NCBI GenBank assembly: GCA_035575715.1
Contig: DATLXN010000028.1
Span: forward strand, 20,870 to 84,869
Origin: JACCSI01 sp035575715
GTDB taxonomy: Bacteria > Acidobacteriota > Vicinamibacteria > Vicinamibacterales > UBA2999
DNA length: 64,000 bases
Direction of reading: 5' to 3'
Made by a program: the position numbers and the translations under genes
Shown here: one piece after another, positions 7,759-16,474 of the stretch
Position numbering within the stretch: position 1 is the first letter of the stretch
How the letters are laid out: each line of letters starts with the position of its first letter
Notes under the pieces: model-generated
Databases searched by the model: none
What the model saw: the letters and a program-made list of their open reading frames with translations, nothing else
What the model was told of the DNA's origin: nothing

Positions 7759-8544
7759 ATGCTTCAAGGGACGAGTCGTGAGGCAGCCGCAGAATTTCTC
7801 GGCACCTTTGTTTTGATCGCGTTCGGCATCGGGGTCGTGGCCCAGACCGTTCTCAGTGGGCAGGTCAACGGCTCCTATCTCGGCATCAACATCGGCTGGG
7901 GGCTCGCCGTAATGCTGGGCGTCTATGTCTCAGGTGGCGTGTCGGGCGCTCATCTCAATCCGGCGGTCACCATCGCGCTGGCGCTGTTGCGGGGCTTTCC
8001 GTGGGTCAAAGTCCTCCCCTACATCCTCGCCCAGATGGCGGGTGCCTTTGCCGCCTCCGCGGTCGTCTACTTCGCGTATCGCGAAGCCTTCGACGCCTTC
8101 GACGCGGGCCTGCGGCAGATTGCGGGGCCGCAAGGGACCGCGGGCATCTTCGCGACCTATCCGCAACCGTTCCTGTCCAACATCGGCGGCCTGGTCGATC
8201 AGGTGCTGGGCACGGCGCTCTTGATGGCATCGATTTTTGCGATTACCGACCAGCGCAACAACGCCACGCCCAGCTGGTTGACGCCGATCATCGTCGGCGG
8301 CATCGTCGTTGCCGTCGGCGTTGCCTTCGGCTTCAACGCCGGCTATGCGATCAATCCGGCCCGCGATCTCAGCCCACGGATATTTACCGCGGTGGCGGGG
8401 TGGGGCGGGGGCGTGTTCACCGCGGCGAACGGCTGGTGGTGGGTACCCGTCGTCGGCCCGTGCATTGGCGCGGTGCTTGGCGGCCTGGCCTATGACCTCT
8501 TGATTTTCCGTAATCATCCGCCGTCGGCAGTGGAGGCTCAGTGA
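7759..8544 (+). CDS. glpF: glycerol uptake facilitator (aquaglyceroporin)
   Basis: A 261-aa MIP-family channel with two NPA boxes in six membrane segments: GAHLNPAVT in the first half and GYAINPARDLSPR in the second. The Asp directly after NPAR is the classic glycerol-channel residue that separates aquaglyceroporins from water-only aquaporins. The start is preceded by GAGAGG. The stop TGA overlaps the GTG start of glpK (GTGA), so the channel and kinase are produced as a coupled pair: glycerol enters by facilitated diffusion and is trapped by phosphorylation. Confidence 0.95.
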   Translation: MLQGTSREAAAEFLGTFVLIAFGIGVVAQTVLSGQVNGSYLGINIGWGLAVMLGVYVSGGVSGAHLNPAVTIALALLRGFPWVKVLPYILAQMAGAFAASAVVYFAYREAFDAFDAGLRQIAGPQGTAGIFATYPQPFLSNIGGLVDQVLGTALLMASIFAITDQRNNATPSWLTPIIVGGIVVAVGVAFGFNAGYAINPARDLSPRIFTAVAGWGGGVFTAANGWWWVPVVGPCIGAVLGGLAYDLLIFRNHPPSAVEAQ

Positions 8545-10031
8545 GCAAGTTCGTTCTCGCGCTGGATCAAGGCACGACGTCGAGTCGCGCCATCGTGTTC
8601 GACCGTTCGGGATCGGTCATCTCGATGGCGCAGCAAGAGTTCCCGCAGCTGTTTCCAGGACCCGGCCACGTCGAGCACGACCCGGAAGCGATCTGGAGCT
8701 CGCAGATCGAGACCGCCAAGCAAGCCATTGCCCAGGCCGGCGCGACACCGGCCGACCTGGCGGCGATCGGCATTACCAATCAGCGCGAGACGACGGTGTT
8801 GTGGGAACGCGACTCGGGACGACCGGTGGCGAATGCCATCGTCTGGCAAAGCCGGATCACTGCGCCGATTTGCGATCGGCTCAAGGAAGCGGGGCACGAG
8901 GAAACCTTCCGCAGTAAGACTGGACTCGTCGTCGATGCATATTTTTCCGGCACCAAGATCAAGCACCTGCTCGATTCGCACGACGGGCTGCGCGCGCGTG
9001 CGGCGCGCGGCGAGGTCCTGTTCGGGACGATCGACTCGTTCCTGATTTGGCGGCTGACCGGTGGCAAGTGCCATGTCACTGATGTCAGCAATGCCAGTCG
9101 CACGCTGCTGTTCAACATTCATACGATGGATTGGGATGATCAGCTGCTCAAAATCCTCGACGTGCCACGGGCGATGCTGCCGACCGTCAAGTCGTCGAGC
9201 GAGGTCTATGGCCACACCGACCCGTCGATCTTCGGGTCAGCGATTCCCGTCGCTGGTTGTGCCGGCGACCAGCAGGCGGCGCTGTTCGGCCAGGCCTGTT
9301 TCGAGCCCGGCACGGCAAAGAACACCTACGGCACGGGCTGTTTCATGTTGCTCAACACTGGCAAAACGCCGGTGCCGTCGCACAAAGGCCTGCTCACCAC
9401 CGTCGGATGGCGCATAGGCGGGGAAACCACCTACGCGCTCGAAGGCTCGGTGTTTGTCGCCGGCGCTGCGGTGCAATGGCTACGGGATGGATTGAAGGCG
9501 ATCCAGTCCTCGGCCGATGTTGAGAAGTTGATGCGCGAGGTCCCCGATACCGACGGCGTCTACCTGGTGCCGGCCTTTGTCGGTCTTGGCGCCCCCTATT
9601 GGGATCCGCGGGCACGCGGCGCGATCGTCGGGCTGACGCGCAATTCCACCATCGCCCACGTGGCGCGCGCGGCCGTTGATGCGATGGCGTATCAAACGCG
9701 CGACGTACTCGAGGTGATGCAGGACGAGGCCGGCTTGTCGTTATCGACGCTCAAGGTCGATGGCGGAGCAGCCGCTAACGCGATGCTTCTGCAGTTTCAA
9801 GCCGACCTCCTCGGCGTGCCGGTGCGTCGTCCGGTGGTGCAGGAAACCACGGCCCTCGGTGCGGCATATCTGGCTGGACTCGCAGTTGGCTACTGGAACG
9901 GCCTGGATGACGTGCGACGGAACTGGGCGCTCGATCGTGAGTTTGCGCCGCAGCGCCCGCGGAGCGACAGCGACCGCCTCTATGCCGGCTGGAAAAAAGC
10001 GGTGACTCGCTCGCTGGCCTGGGAAGAATAG
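8541..10031 (+). CDS. glpK: glycerol kinase
   Basis: A 496-aa FGGY-family kinase, full length. Visible blocks are LALDQGTTSSRAIVFD (ATP phosphate binding), the substrate Arg-Glu in NQRETTVLW, WQSRIT, TYGTGCFMLLNTG, and the C-terminal DGGAAANAMLLQFQADLLG. Reaction: glycerol + ATP to sn-glycerol 3-phosphate in the cytoplasm. It starts with GTG inside the glpF stop and is followed two bases after its stop by an MFS gene, forming a three-gene operon. No glycerol-3-phosphate dehydrogenase is present in the window. Confidence 0.96.
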   Translation: MSKFVLALDQGTTSSRAIVFDRSGSVISMAQQEFPQLFPGPGHVEHDPEAIWSSQIETAKQAIAQAGATPADLAAIGITNQRETTVLWERDSGRPVANAIVWQSRITAPICDRLKEAGHEETFRSKTGLVVDAYFSGTKIKHLLDSHDGLRARAARGEVLFGTIDSFLIWRLTGGKCHVTDVSNASRTLLFNIHTMDWDDQLLKILDVPRAMLPTVKSSSEVYGHTDPSIFGSAIPVAGCAGDQQAALFGQACFEPGTAKNTYGTGCFMLLNTGKTPVPSHKGLLTTVGWRIGGETTYALEGSVFVAGAAVQWLRDGLKAIQSSADVEKLMREVPDTDGVYLVPAFVGLGAPYWDPRARGAIVGLTRNSTIAHVARAAVDAMAYQTRDVLEVMQDEAGLSLSTLKVDGGAAANAMLLQFQADLLGVPVRRPVVQETTALGAAYLAGLAVGYWNGLDDVRRNWALDREFAPQRPRSDSDRLYAGWKKAVTRSLAWEE

Positions 10032-10033
10032 AG

Positions 10034-11308
10034 GTGGCAGTGCCGCTGCCTGCAGTGGCCACGACCGGGCCATGGTACCGGCAGGTATCGCGTGAACAGT
10101 GGAAAGCGTTTCTCGCCACGTTCGCCGCATGGGTGCTCGACGCCTTCGACTTCACGATCCTGACCTTCGTGCTGATCAACATCCAGCAGAGCTTTTCGAT
10201 CAACAACGCGCTTGCTGGCCTGCTCGGGACGGTGACGCTGATGTTCCGGGTTGCTGGCGGGATCGGCGCCGGCACCGCAGCGGATCGCTGGGGACGCAAG
10301 CCGCCGATCATTTTTTCGATCGCCTGGTTCACCCTGTTCGCGTTCCTGAGCGGCCTCTCGACCTCCTACGTCATGCTGTTCGCATTTCGCGGCCTGTTTG
10401 GCATCGGGATGGGCGGGATGTGGGCGGCCGGAGTGCCGCTGGCTCTGGAACACTGGCCGAAACAGTTTCGTGGGGTCGCCTCCGGATTACTGCAAGGCGG
10501 CTTTTCGTTTGGCTTCATGCTGTCGTCGCTGGTCTACCAGTTTGGCTGGCCGATCGTCGGCGGCAACCCCGATTGGGGCTGGCGCCTGATGTTGTGGTCA
10601 GGGGTGCTGCCGGCGTTCGTGATTCTGGCCGTGATGTTCACCGTCAAAGAGAGCCCGGTGTGGCTGGAGCAGCAACGACTGCACCGAGAGTCGGGCCTGC
10701 CGCCAGCGCGCTTCTCGATTGCGCGCCTCTTCCATCCGGATTTGCGCTGGGTAACCGTGCACACGTCGTTGCTGATGGCGACGTTTATCTTTTCCTATCA
10801 TTCGATCACGTTCTGGTATCCGACGCTGCTACGGGAGTTTGAACTCCAGCCGTTGCGCTATCTCATCGCACTCAATGCCGGCGGCCTGATCGGCTCGGTC
10901 ATTCTTGGCCAATTATCTGAAACGCGGCTCGGCCGCCGCGGCGCACCGACCCTCGGCATGACTGTGGGCGTGGCATCGGCACCGTTGTACCTGTGGGCAT
11001 CCAACCCGGACCTCTTATTACTCGGTGCGTTGCTCATCGGACTAGGTTGTTCGGGTGCCTGGGGCATTGTTCCGGGCTATCTGTCCGAACGGTTTCCCAC
11101 CGAGGCCCGCGCCGTCGGCACCGGCTTCGCCTACCACGTCGGAGCCGGCATCGGCGCCGTGACCCCGCTCCTGATCGGCGCACTGAAGGACTCCGGCACA
11201 CCGCTGGCTACTGCGATGCTTGGGTGCATTGTGGTGGCGGGCGTTTTGGTCCTGACCATGCTGTGGCTGGGACCCGAAACCCGGGGGAGGGACCTGGCAC
11301 CGTTGTGA
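10034..11308 (+). CDS. MFS transporter (sugar/organic-acid symporter type)
   Basis: A 424-aa 12-helix major facilitator. MFS signature motifs are present: the loop 2-3 motif GAGTAADRWGRKPP and an R-x-x-x-G-x-G block in FRGLFGIGMGGMWAAG. The overall pattern, with WVLDAFDFTILTF in helix 1 and LEHWPKQFRGVASG in helix 4-5, resembles the SHS/NanT-ShiA side of the family, which moves sialate, shikimate or lactate with protons. Its position two bases after glpK suggests a substrate linked to three-carbon metabolism (inference). A GTG start with GGAAGAA upstream is used; a second in-frame GTG lies six bases later. Confidence 0.85.
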   Translation: MAVPLPAVATTGPWYRQVSREQWKAFLATFAAWVLDAFDFTILTFVLINIQQSFSINNALAGLLGTVTLMFRVAGGIGAGTAADRWGRKPPIIFSIAWFTLFAFLSGLSTSYVMLFAFRGLFGIGMGGMWAAGVPLALEHWPKQFRGVASGLLQGGFSFGFMLSSLVYQFGWPIVGGNPDWGWRLMLWSGVLPAFVILAVMFTVKESPVWLEQQRLHRESGLPPARFSIARLFHPDLRWVTVHTSLLMATFIFSYHSITFWYPTLLREFELQPLRYLIALNAGGLIGSVILGQLSETRLGRRGAPTLGMTVGVASAPLYLWASNPDLLLLGALLIGLGCSGAWGIVPGYLSERFPTEARAVGTGFAYHVGAGIGAVTPLLIGALKDSGTPLATAMLGCIVVAGVLVLTMLWLGPETRGRDLAPL

Positions 11309-11360
11309 CAAAAAGTTACATATCTACCGAGATCCCAGACGACATTGGCGCCGGAAGGTT

Positions 11361-12134
11361 TCACGCCACGAAGAGATGACTGAGGGCGATCGAGGCCGCG
11401 ACCGTGACGTTCAATGAGTCGACGCCCGCCACCATTGCAATGCGAACGCGTTGGTCCGAGAGGCTGAGCGCTTCGTCGGACAGGCCGGCACCCTCCGCAC
11501 CAACCATAACCGCCACTTTTGCCAGCGCGCGCGGCACCGTTTCGAGCGCGGCGGCGTTCGCATCAGGCGTCAGCGCGATGACGCGGAAGCCGTGCGCGGA
11601 CAAAGTGGCCAGATCTGCGGGCCACGTCGACGCGAAGCCAAAAGGCAGCGCCAAAGTGGCGCTCATCGACGTCCGGATCGCCTTGCGGTAGTAGGGATCA
11701 CTGCAACCGGGACCGAGGACGACGGCGTCGACGCCGAATGCGGCGGCGCTGCGAAACAGTCCACCGATGTTATCGGGATTGTTCACGCCCTCGAGTATCA
11801 ACAGACGCCGCGCTGATTGCAGGTTCAGGTCGGCAAGCGTCCGCGGGGTCGGCCGCACGGCCAACGCCACGCAGCCACGATGAATGTTGTAGCCGGCGAT
11901 GGCGTTGATCAGCGCCTGATCGACGACGAAGAACTCGCCTGAGCCGCCGAGTGCCTGATACGCCACGGGGGTGACTAAGACGGAGCGGACGCGATGGTGG
12001 GGCAGCGCGAGCAGGCGCTGCACGTTGGCGCGCCCCTCGATGACGATCAGATTGGCGCGGCGGATGCTGTCGGGATCGGCGAGCGATCGATAGTCGGCGA
12101 TGCGCGGGTCGTCGAGCGACGCGATCTGAATCAT
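11361..12134 (-). CDS. TrmH/SpoU-family RNA 2'-O-methyltransferase
   Basis: A 257-aa SPOUT methyltransferase. The three family motifs lie in the C-terminal part: EGVNNPDNIGGLFRSAAAFG (motif 1, with the catalytic Arg), GAEGAGLS (motif 2) and the knot-forming RIAMVAGVDSLNVTVAASIALSH (motif 3). The N-terminal ~100 residues form the L30e-like substrate-binding domain typical of RlmB-type rRNA methyltransferases. Target nucleotide unknown. It is convergent with the MFS gene and lies 73 bases downstream of the NAD synthetase gene on the same strand. Confidence 0.88.
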   Translation of the reverse strand: MIQIASLDDPRIADYRSLADPDSIRRANLIVIEGRANVQRLLALPHHRVRSVLVTPVAYQALGGSGEFFVVDQALINAIAGYNIHRGCVALAVRPTPRTLADLNLQSARRLLILEGVNNPDNIGGLFRSAAAFGVDAVVLGPGCSDPYYRKAIRTSMSATLALPFGFASTWPADLATLSAHGFRVIALTPDANAAALETVPRALAKVAVMVGAEGAGLSDEALSLSDQRVRIAMVAGVDSLNVTVAASIALSHLFVA

Positions 12135-12207
12135 GCGCCGCTTTCAGCGGTCGGCTTTCGACTTTCGGAAGGACTGGTGAAGGCTGATTGCCGACAGCCG
12201 GTGGCTG

Positions 12208-14076
12208 CTATGTCCACTCGGTCTTTTGCACGACCGGCATTTGCAGCGCCCGCTCGCGATCCAGATCGAGCGAGCCGACATGCAGCGACAGCGGCGACTG
12301 CACCCATTTGTAAATCGATTGGGTGAACAGTTTGGTAAAGCGCGTCGCCCACGCACGAGCCTGCGCCGGGCCGGTCTCGGGAAAAAGACTGAGTAACGCC
12401 TGTTCCACTTCGTCGGGCGACATTTTTTCGGCGGCGTAGAGATGCAGACAGGCATCAAGGACCGGGAACGGCATCAGTTCGTTTTCTGCGACCTGTGCGT
12501 CAGCCAGTTCGGGACCGGGGTCGGTGGCCAGCGTCTCGGCCACGCCCTTGAAGCCGAAGCGGTGATGAAGGCGCTCGAGCAGCGCGATCACCACGGTCTT
12601 CGGGACATTGGCGATCACTGACAGCGCCCCCTCGAGATCCCCGCCCATCGTCGTATAGCCGACGGCCTTCTCGCTCATGTCGCCGGTTTGCAGGAACAGC
12701 GCGCCCGAGGAGTTCGACCAATTCCACATGCGCTGCCCGCGCAGCCGCGCCTGCACGTTCTGCCGGGTCAATTCGGTCGGCTCCTCGCCCTGCAGCATCG
12801 TCCGCGTCGCTTGCATTTCACGGTCGGTCGCCTCGTCGATCGAGATGGTGCGCAGCTCGACACCAAGTTCTTCGGCCAGCGTGTGCGCGGCAGTCCGCGT
12901 CCCTTCTTGCGAGTGACGGCTCGGCATGTAGAACGCGGTGATGGCGACCTGGTCGAGCAGCTGCGCGGCTCGCCACGCGACCAGCAACGTCAACATCGAG
13001 TCGCGACCGCCCGACAGCGCGATGCCCAGCGATTTGAACGCACCGGTTTTTTGGTAGTAGCTCCTGACCCCGACGGCGAGCGCCTCGAACAGGTCGTCCA
13101 GCGCCTGGTCGCGCGGATCGACGCTGGCCGGCGCCGACGCCGGCAAAAAGAAACTGCCGCCTGGGGGCGCAGGGTAAGCGAGTCGAGACCGATCCGCGGT
13201 GGCGCCGTCGCAGTCGATCACCGGGACGTCAAGACGCTGCAAGCGGAAATCTTCGCAGTCCGTCCGCCAGGTGGTTTGTTCCATGCGCAAACGGCTGGTG
13301 CGATCGAGGTCGACCACCGCCGAAGCCCAGCCGTGGGTAAAGCGCGGCGCGTCGAGGACCAGCCGGCCGTTCTGGAAGACGAGGCCGCCGCCGTCGTAAA
13401 TCAAACCGTCCTGGCCGCCGACGGCGTTCGCATAGATCAGGACCGTCTGATTGTCGGCGGCGCGCGTTGCCAGCATTTCGCGACGCGTGTTCTCGACGCC
13501 CATTCGGTACGGTGACGCCGAGACATTGACGACCAGTTCAGCCCCCGAGTAGCAGCGTCGTCTCATCGGACCGTCGGGCGACCACGCGTCTTCACAGACC
13601 TCGGTTGCCACCAACCCGAAGTCAAACTTGAAAATGTAGTCGCCAAGGGGGATCCCGCCGGCATCGAGCGCCAGTTTGGATCCGCCATGCGAGAACGTTC
13701 GTGCTTCGTAGAAGACGTTGTAGGTCGGGAGTTTTTCCTTCGGCACGAACGCCAGAATGCGTCCGCGATGGACGACCGCCGAGCAGTTGAACAATTGCCC
13801 GCCGACCGCGACGGCCAGACCGACACAGAAAACGGTCGCGGCATCAGCGGTTTCAGAGGCGAAGCGCTCCAGTTCACGACGCTGTCCATCGAGAAAGCCA
13901 CGCCACTGGACCAGGTCTTCCGAGGGGTAGCCGCCAACCGCCTGCTCGGGAAAGGCCGCGAGCGTGACGTCAGCTTCAGCCATCTCGCGTGCCAGCGTGA
14001 TCAATTGCGACACGTTGGAGCGCACCGCCCCCACGGTCGGACTGGTACTCGCCACGGCCACTCTCGCTAGACGCAC
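12208..14076 (-). CDS. nadE: glutamine-dependent NAD+ synthetase
   Basis: A 622-aa two-domain enzyme. The N-terminal nitrilase-fold glutaminase domain has the Glu-Lys-Cys triad visible in AFPEQAVGG, VPKEKLPTYN and ATEVCEDAW. The C-terminal ATP pyrophosphatase domain has the P-loop LSGGRDSMLT; most relatives read SGGxDS, matching here. Reaction: nicotinic acid adenine dinucleotide to NAD+, with ammonia channelled from glutamine. The start is GTG at 14074-14076. A TAATAC hexamer (14084-14089 on the minus strand) ends seven bases upstream, another case of a possible leaderless transcript. The upstream gap carries the CGCAGATT repeat. Confidence 0.93.
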   Translation of the reverse strand: MRLARVAVASTSPTVGAVRSNVSQLITLAREMAEADVTLAAFPEQAVGGYPSEDLVQWRGFLDGQRRELERFASETADAATVFCVGLAVAVGGQLFNCSAVVHRGRILAFVPKEKLPTYNVFYEARTFSHGGSKLALDAGGIPLGDYIFKFDFGLVATEVCEDAWSPDGPMRRRCYSGAELVVNVSASPYRMGVENTRREMLATRAADNQTVLIYANAVGGQDGLIYDGGGLVFQNGRLVLDAPRFTHGWASAVVDLDRTSRLRMEQTTWRTDCEDFRLQRLDVPVIDCDGATADRSRLAYPAPPGGSFFLPASAPASVDPRDQALDDLFEALAVGVRSYYQKTGAFKSLGIALSGGRDSMLTLLVAWRAAQLLDQVAITAFYMPSRHSQEGTRTAAHTLAEELGVELRTISIDEATDREMQATRTMLQGEEPTELTRQNVQARLRGQRMWNWSNSSGALFLQTGDMSEKAVGYTTMGGDLEGALSVIANVPKTVVIALLERLHHRFGFKGVAETLATDPGPELADAQVAENELMPFPVLDACLHLYAAEKMSPDEVEQALLSLFPETGPAQARAWATRFTKLFTQSIYKWVQSPLSLHVGSLDLDRERALQMPVVQKTEWT

Positions 14077-14094
14077 GATTCAAGTATTACGCAC

Positions 14095-14226
14095 ACAGGG
14101 GATTACGCAGAGGGGGGTGTCCGCAGATTACGCAGATTACGCAGATTTAGACTGAGATCGTGGTTGGCGCCGATCCGGCCAATACCTCCGGGCGTCCTGC
14201 AAGACCCTTAAATATCTAATCTGCGT
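14095..14226. repeat. CGCAGATT dispersed repeat with inverted end
   Basis: Tandem CGCAGATTA units at about 14122-14148 are followed by the element tail GATCGTGGTTGGCGCC. The sequence TACGCAGATTTAG near 14138-14150 is matched by an inverted TATCTAATCTGCGTA at 14213-14227, so this copy can fold into a long hairpin (BIME/REP-like). Confidence 0.6.
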
Positions 14227-14229
14227 ACT

Positions 14230-15288
14230 CTACAGCGGTCGCAGCCACCTCACCCTGGCGACAATCCGATACGAGTACTCATAGTGCGACTCGACCCGGT
14301 GCAGACGGGCGGCTGCAAACATGTGCAAGCCGGGGGCGGGTGAGAAATGGCGGGTCAGCCCCAGTTCGCCATAGTCGCGCACGCGCCTGAACATCGTCCC
14401 ATCGCGCCGTGCGGAGAGGTAGTTGGGATCGCCTTCCGCCTTGAGCGTGTCGCGGCTGCGCCAGACCACCCCGTGGGCTCGCCATCTGGAACGTGTCCAG
14501 GCGACTCGCGTGAAGCTGCCCAGACCTGCGTCGGTCAATAGCGGCTGGGCGCGATCCGGCACGTGCCGAGTCGCCACCACGTGACTCTCGAGGCTGACCT
14601 GCCCGGCGCCTGCCGCGCCGGTCCATTCGATGCCAAGCGCAGCGGCCTGACTGTCGCTGACAGCGCCGCTGTCGAACTGTTGGCCGCCCTCGTGGACCAG
14701 GTGCCACTGGCCGTGCAGGGCGAGTGCGCGCGCCACGGTGATCGCCCCACGATACCCGGTGTCGAACCGCTCACGGTGCTGGTCGGTGTTAAGGCGCTGC
14801 CAGTTAATCCACAGGTCGTGATTCAGGCGCGGCCGATCGACGAGCCATTGCAGCCCCATCTCCTGACCACGGCTAAAGGTCAGCTGTTCGCGTTGCAGCG
14901 GCGGCAGGAGCCCGTGCAACGTTTCGACATCGGGTCCGGCGACCGCCGTGCGCGTGGCTGCCGTTTCGAGTGAACCAAAGATGAAGCGCGAGGACGCGTC
15001 GCCAATGGCGAGGGCAAGCACCGGTTCGCCCTGTTCGAGAAAGGTATGGGCGCCGAATCGGCCAAGGCCAAAGATCCCGCCGCGCAGCGTGACGATTTTA
15101 TTCAACGCGACGTCGAGAGTGATCCGCCCCGAGGCGCCGAGAAGCGTCTCGCCTTCGCGGAACGGATTGGCGAACTCGGTGTTGTCGCCGTAAAACAGCA
15201 GGTCGCCCGCCGCAGTGTAGGTCTGCGCACCGGTGCTTTCGCTGAAGCCGCACAACATGAGGACGATGAGGGCGCTACGATGAGCCAT
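14230..15288 (-). CDS. predicted outer-membrane beta-barrel protein
   Basis: A 352-aa exported protein, with signal peptide MAHRSALIVLMLCGFSESTGA. The mature sequence is rich in alternating hydrophobic/polar strands with aromatic girdle residues (for example DLWINWQRLN, SRWRAHGVVWRSRDT, HYEYSYRIVARVRWLR) and ends in short strand-like segments. It has no recognisable enzymatic motif; it is reminiscent of outer-membrane porin-like proteins. An in-frame extension up to 15645 exists but overlaps the divergent gene and lacks signal character. The ATG (15286-15288) interlocks with the start codon of the opposite-strand gene through a shared CATG. Confidence 0.68.
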   Translation of the reverse strand: MAHRSALIVLMLCGFSESTGAQTYTAAGDLLFYGDNTEFANPFREGETLLGASGRITLDVALNKIVTLRGGIFGLGRFGAHTFLEQGEPVLALAIGDASSRFIFGSLETAATRTAVAGPDVETLHGLLPPLQREQLTFSRGQEMGLQWLVDRPRLNHDLWINWQRLNTDQHRERFDTGYRGAITVARALALHGQWHLVHEGGQQFDSGAVSDSQAAALGIEWTGAAGAGQVSLESHVVATRHVPDRAQPLLTDAGLGSFTRVAWTRSRWRAHGVVWRSRDTLKAEGDPNYLSARRDGTMFRRVRDYGELGLTRHFSPAPGLHMFAAARLHRVESHYEYSYRIVARVRWLRPL

Positions 15289-15811
15289 GCGGGTGGTGGC
15301 AGTCATTGTCGCACTGGTGCTGGCCAGCGCCGCCGACGCGCGCGGACAAGACCACCGGCTGCGGCTTGGTGTGGCGGCAACGGTGCTGACGGAAGCGTGG
15401 GATCGCAACGAGACGCACGAATGGTTCGCTGGGTTGACGGCCGGGCTCGATCGACAGGTGTGGAAGTTCGTGGCTCTCCGCGGGGAGGTGATGGCGCTCA
15501 GGGTGGAGCAGCCCGACCACGGCTGGCTGCGGGGGTTCACGATGGGCGCACGGGGCCGCTGGCGACGACCGCATTTCCGGCCGGTGATCGATCTGGCCGT
15601 CGGGTTGTCGGACTCGACGGTAGCGGTTCCGAAACGTGGCACCACGTTTAACTATCTAATAGTGGGAGGCGCTGGTGTCGAGCTCCCGGTCCGCGCGATG
15701 ACCGTCGACCTCGGCCTGCGCTGGCTGCACGTGTCGAACAATGGCCGCGAAGGCAGCGGCCGCAATCCGGATATCCAATCGCTCGGCATCACTGCCGGCG
15801 TGTCGTGGTGA
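15287..15811 (+). CDS. PagL/acyloxyacyl hydrolase-like outer-membrane protein
   Basis: A 174-aa protein with signal peptide MRVVAVIVALVLASAADA and a short 8-strand barrel pattern. The segment LRWLHVSNNGREGSGRNPDIQSLG holds the His-x-Ser-Asn block used as catalytic His and Ser in lipid A 3-O-deacylase (PagL) and related acyloxyacyl hydrolase-like proteins. Deacylation of lipid A in the outer membrane is therefore possible; the catalytic acid is less certain. Its start codon shares bases 15287-15288 with the divergent barrel gene, and msrA follows four bases after its stop. Confidence 0.72.
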   Translation: MRVVAVIVALVLASAADARGQDHRLRLGVAATVLTEAWDRNETHEWFAGLTAGLDRQVWKFVALRGEVMALRVEQPDHGWLRGFTMGARGRWRRPHFRPVIDLAVGLSDSTVAVPKRGTTFNYLIVGGAGVELPVRAMTVDLGLRWLHVSNNGREGSGRNPDIQSLGITAGVSW

Positions 15812-15815
15812 ACAT

Positions 15816-16466
15816 ATGTTTGGCAAGCCGTTCAAGACCAAGTTACCGGGCGCACAGCAAGCGCTCCCCGGCCGTTCGCAGTCGATGCCGGTGCCGGCCA
15901 CCCATCACGTCACCGGCGGCCCGCTCGAGCCGCATCAGTCGAACCTCGAACAAGCCGTCTTCGGGCTCGGCTGTTTCTGGGGCGCGGAAAAAATGTTCTG
16001 GCAGACGCCGGGGGTAACCAGCACCAGTGTTGGATATGCCGGCGGTCCGACGCCGAACCCGACCTACGAGGAAGTCTGCAGCGGCGCGACCGGACACACC
16101 GAAGTCGTCCGCGTGTTCTTCGATCCGGCGCAGGTCCGTTACGACGACTTGTTGCGCGTCTTCTGGGAGGGGCATGATCCGACGCAGGGCATGCGCCAGG
16201 GTGGCGATGTCGGGACGCAGTATCGCTCCGCCATCTACTACCTCAGCGATGAGCAGCGCGCCGCCGCCGAAGCGTCACGTGACGCCTATCAACAACAGCT
16301 GCGCAGGGCCGGCTACGGTGAGATCACCACCGAGATCACGCCGTCGCCGACGTATTTTTACGCAGAGGCCTATCACCAGCAGTATCTCGCCAAGAATCCG
16401 AACGGCTATTGCGGGCATGGTGGGACCGGCGTGAGCTGTCCAATCGGCACTGGCCAACGGGCGTAA
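15816..16466 (+). CDS. msrA: peptide methionine-S-sulfoxide reductase
   Basis: A 216-aa MsrA. The active-site block GCFWGAEK places the catalytic Cys at residue 53. The family motifs GYAGG, TGHTEVV and AYHQQYL follow, and the C-terminal GYCGHGGTGVSCP carries candidate resolving cysteines. Reaction: reduction of methionine S-sulfoxide to methionine, recycled by thioredoxin. The ~40-residue N-terminus before the core has no clear signal peptide, so a cytoplasmic location is likely. An upstream in-frame Met exists, but it would overlap the PagL-like gene; the ATG at 15816 is only four bases past that gene's stop, suggesting an operon. Confidence 0.93.
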   Translation: MFGKPFKTKLPGAQQALPGRSQSMPVPATHHVTGGPLEPHQSNLEQAVFGLGCFWGAEKMFWQTPGVTSTSVGYAGGPTPNPTYEEVCSGATGHTEVVRVFFDPAQVRYDDLLRVFWEGHDPTQGMRQGGDVGTQYRSAIYYLSDEQRAAAEASRDAYQQQLRRAGYGEITTEITPSPTYFYAEAYHQQYLAKNPNGYCGHGGTGVSCPIGTGQRA

Positions 16467-16474
16467 GTCGCGGA

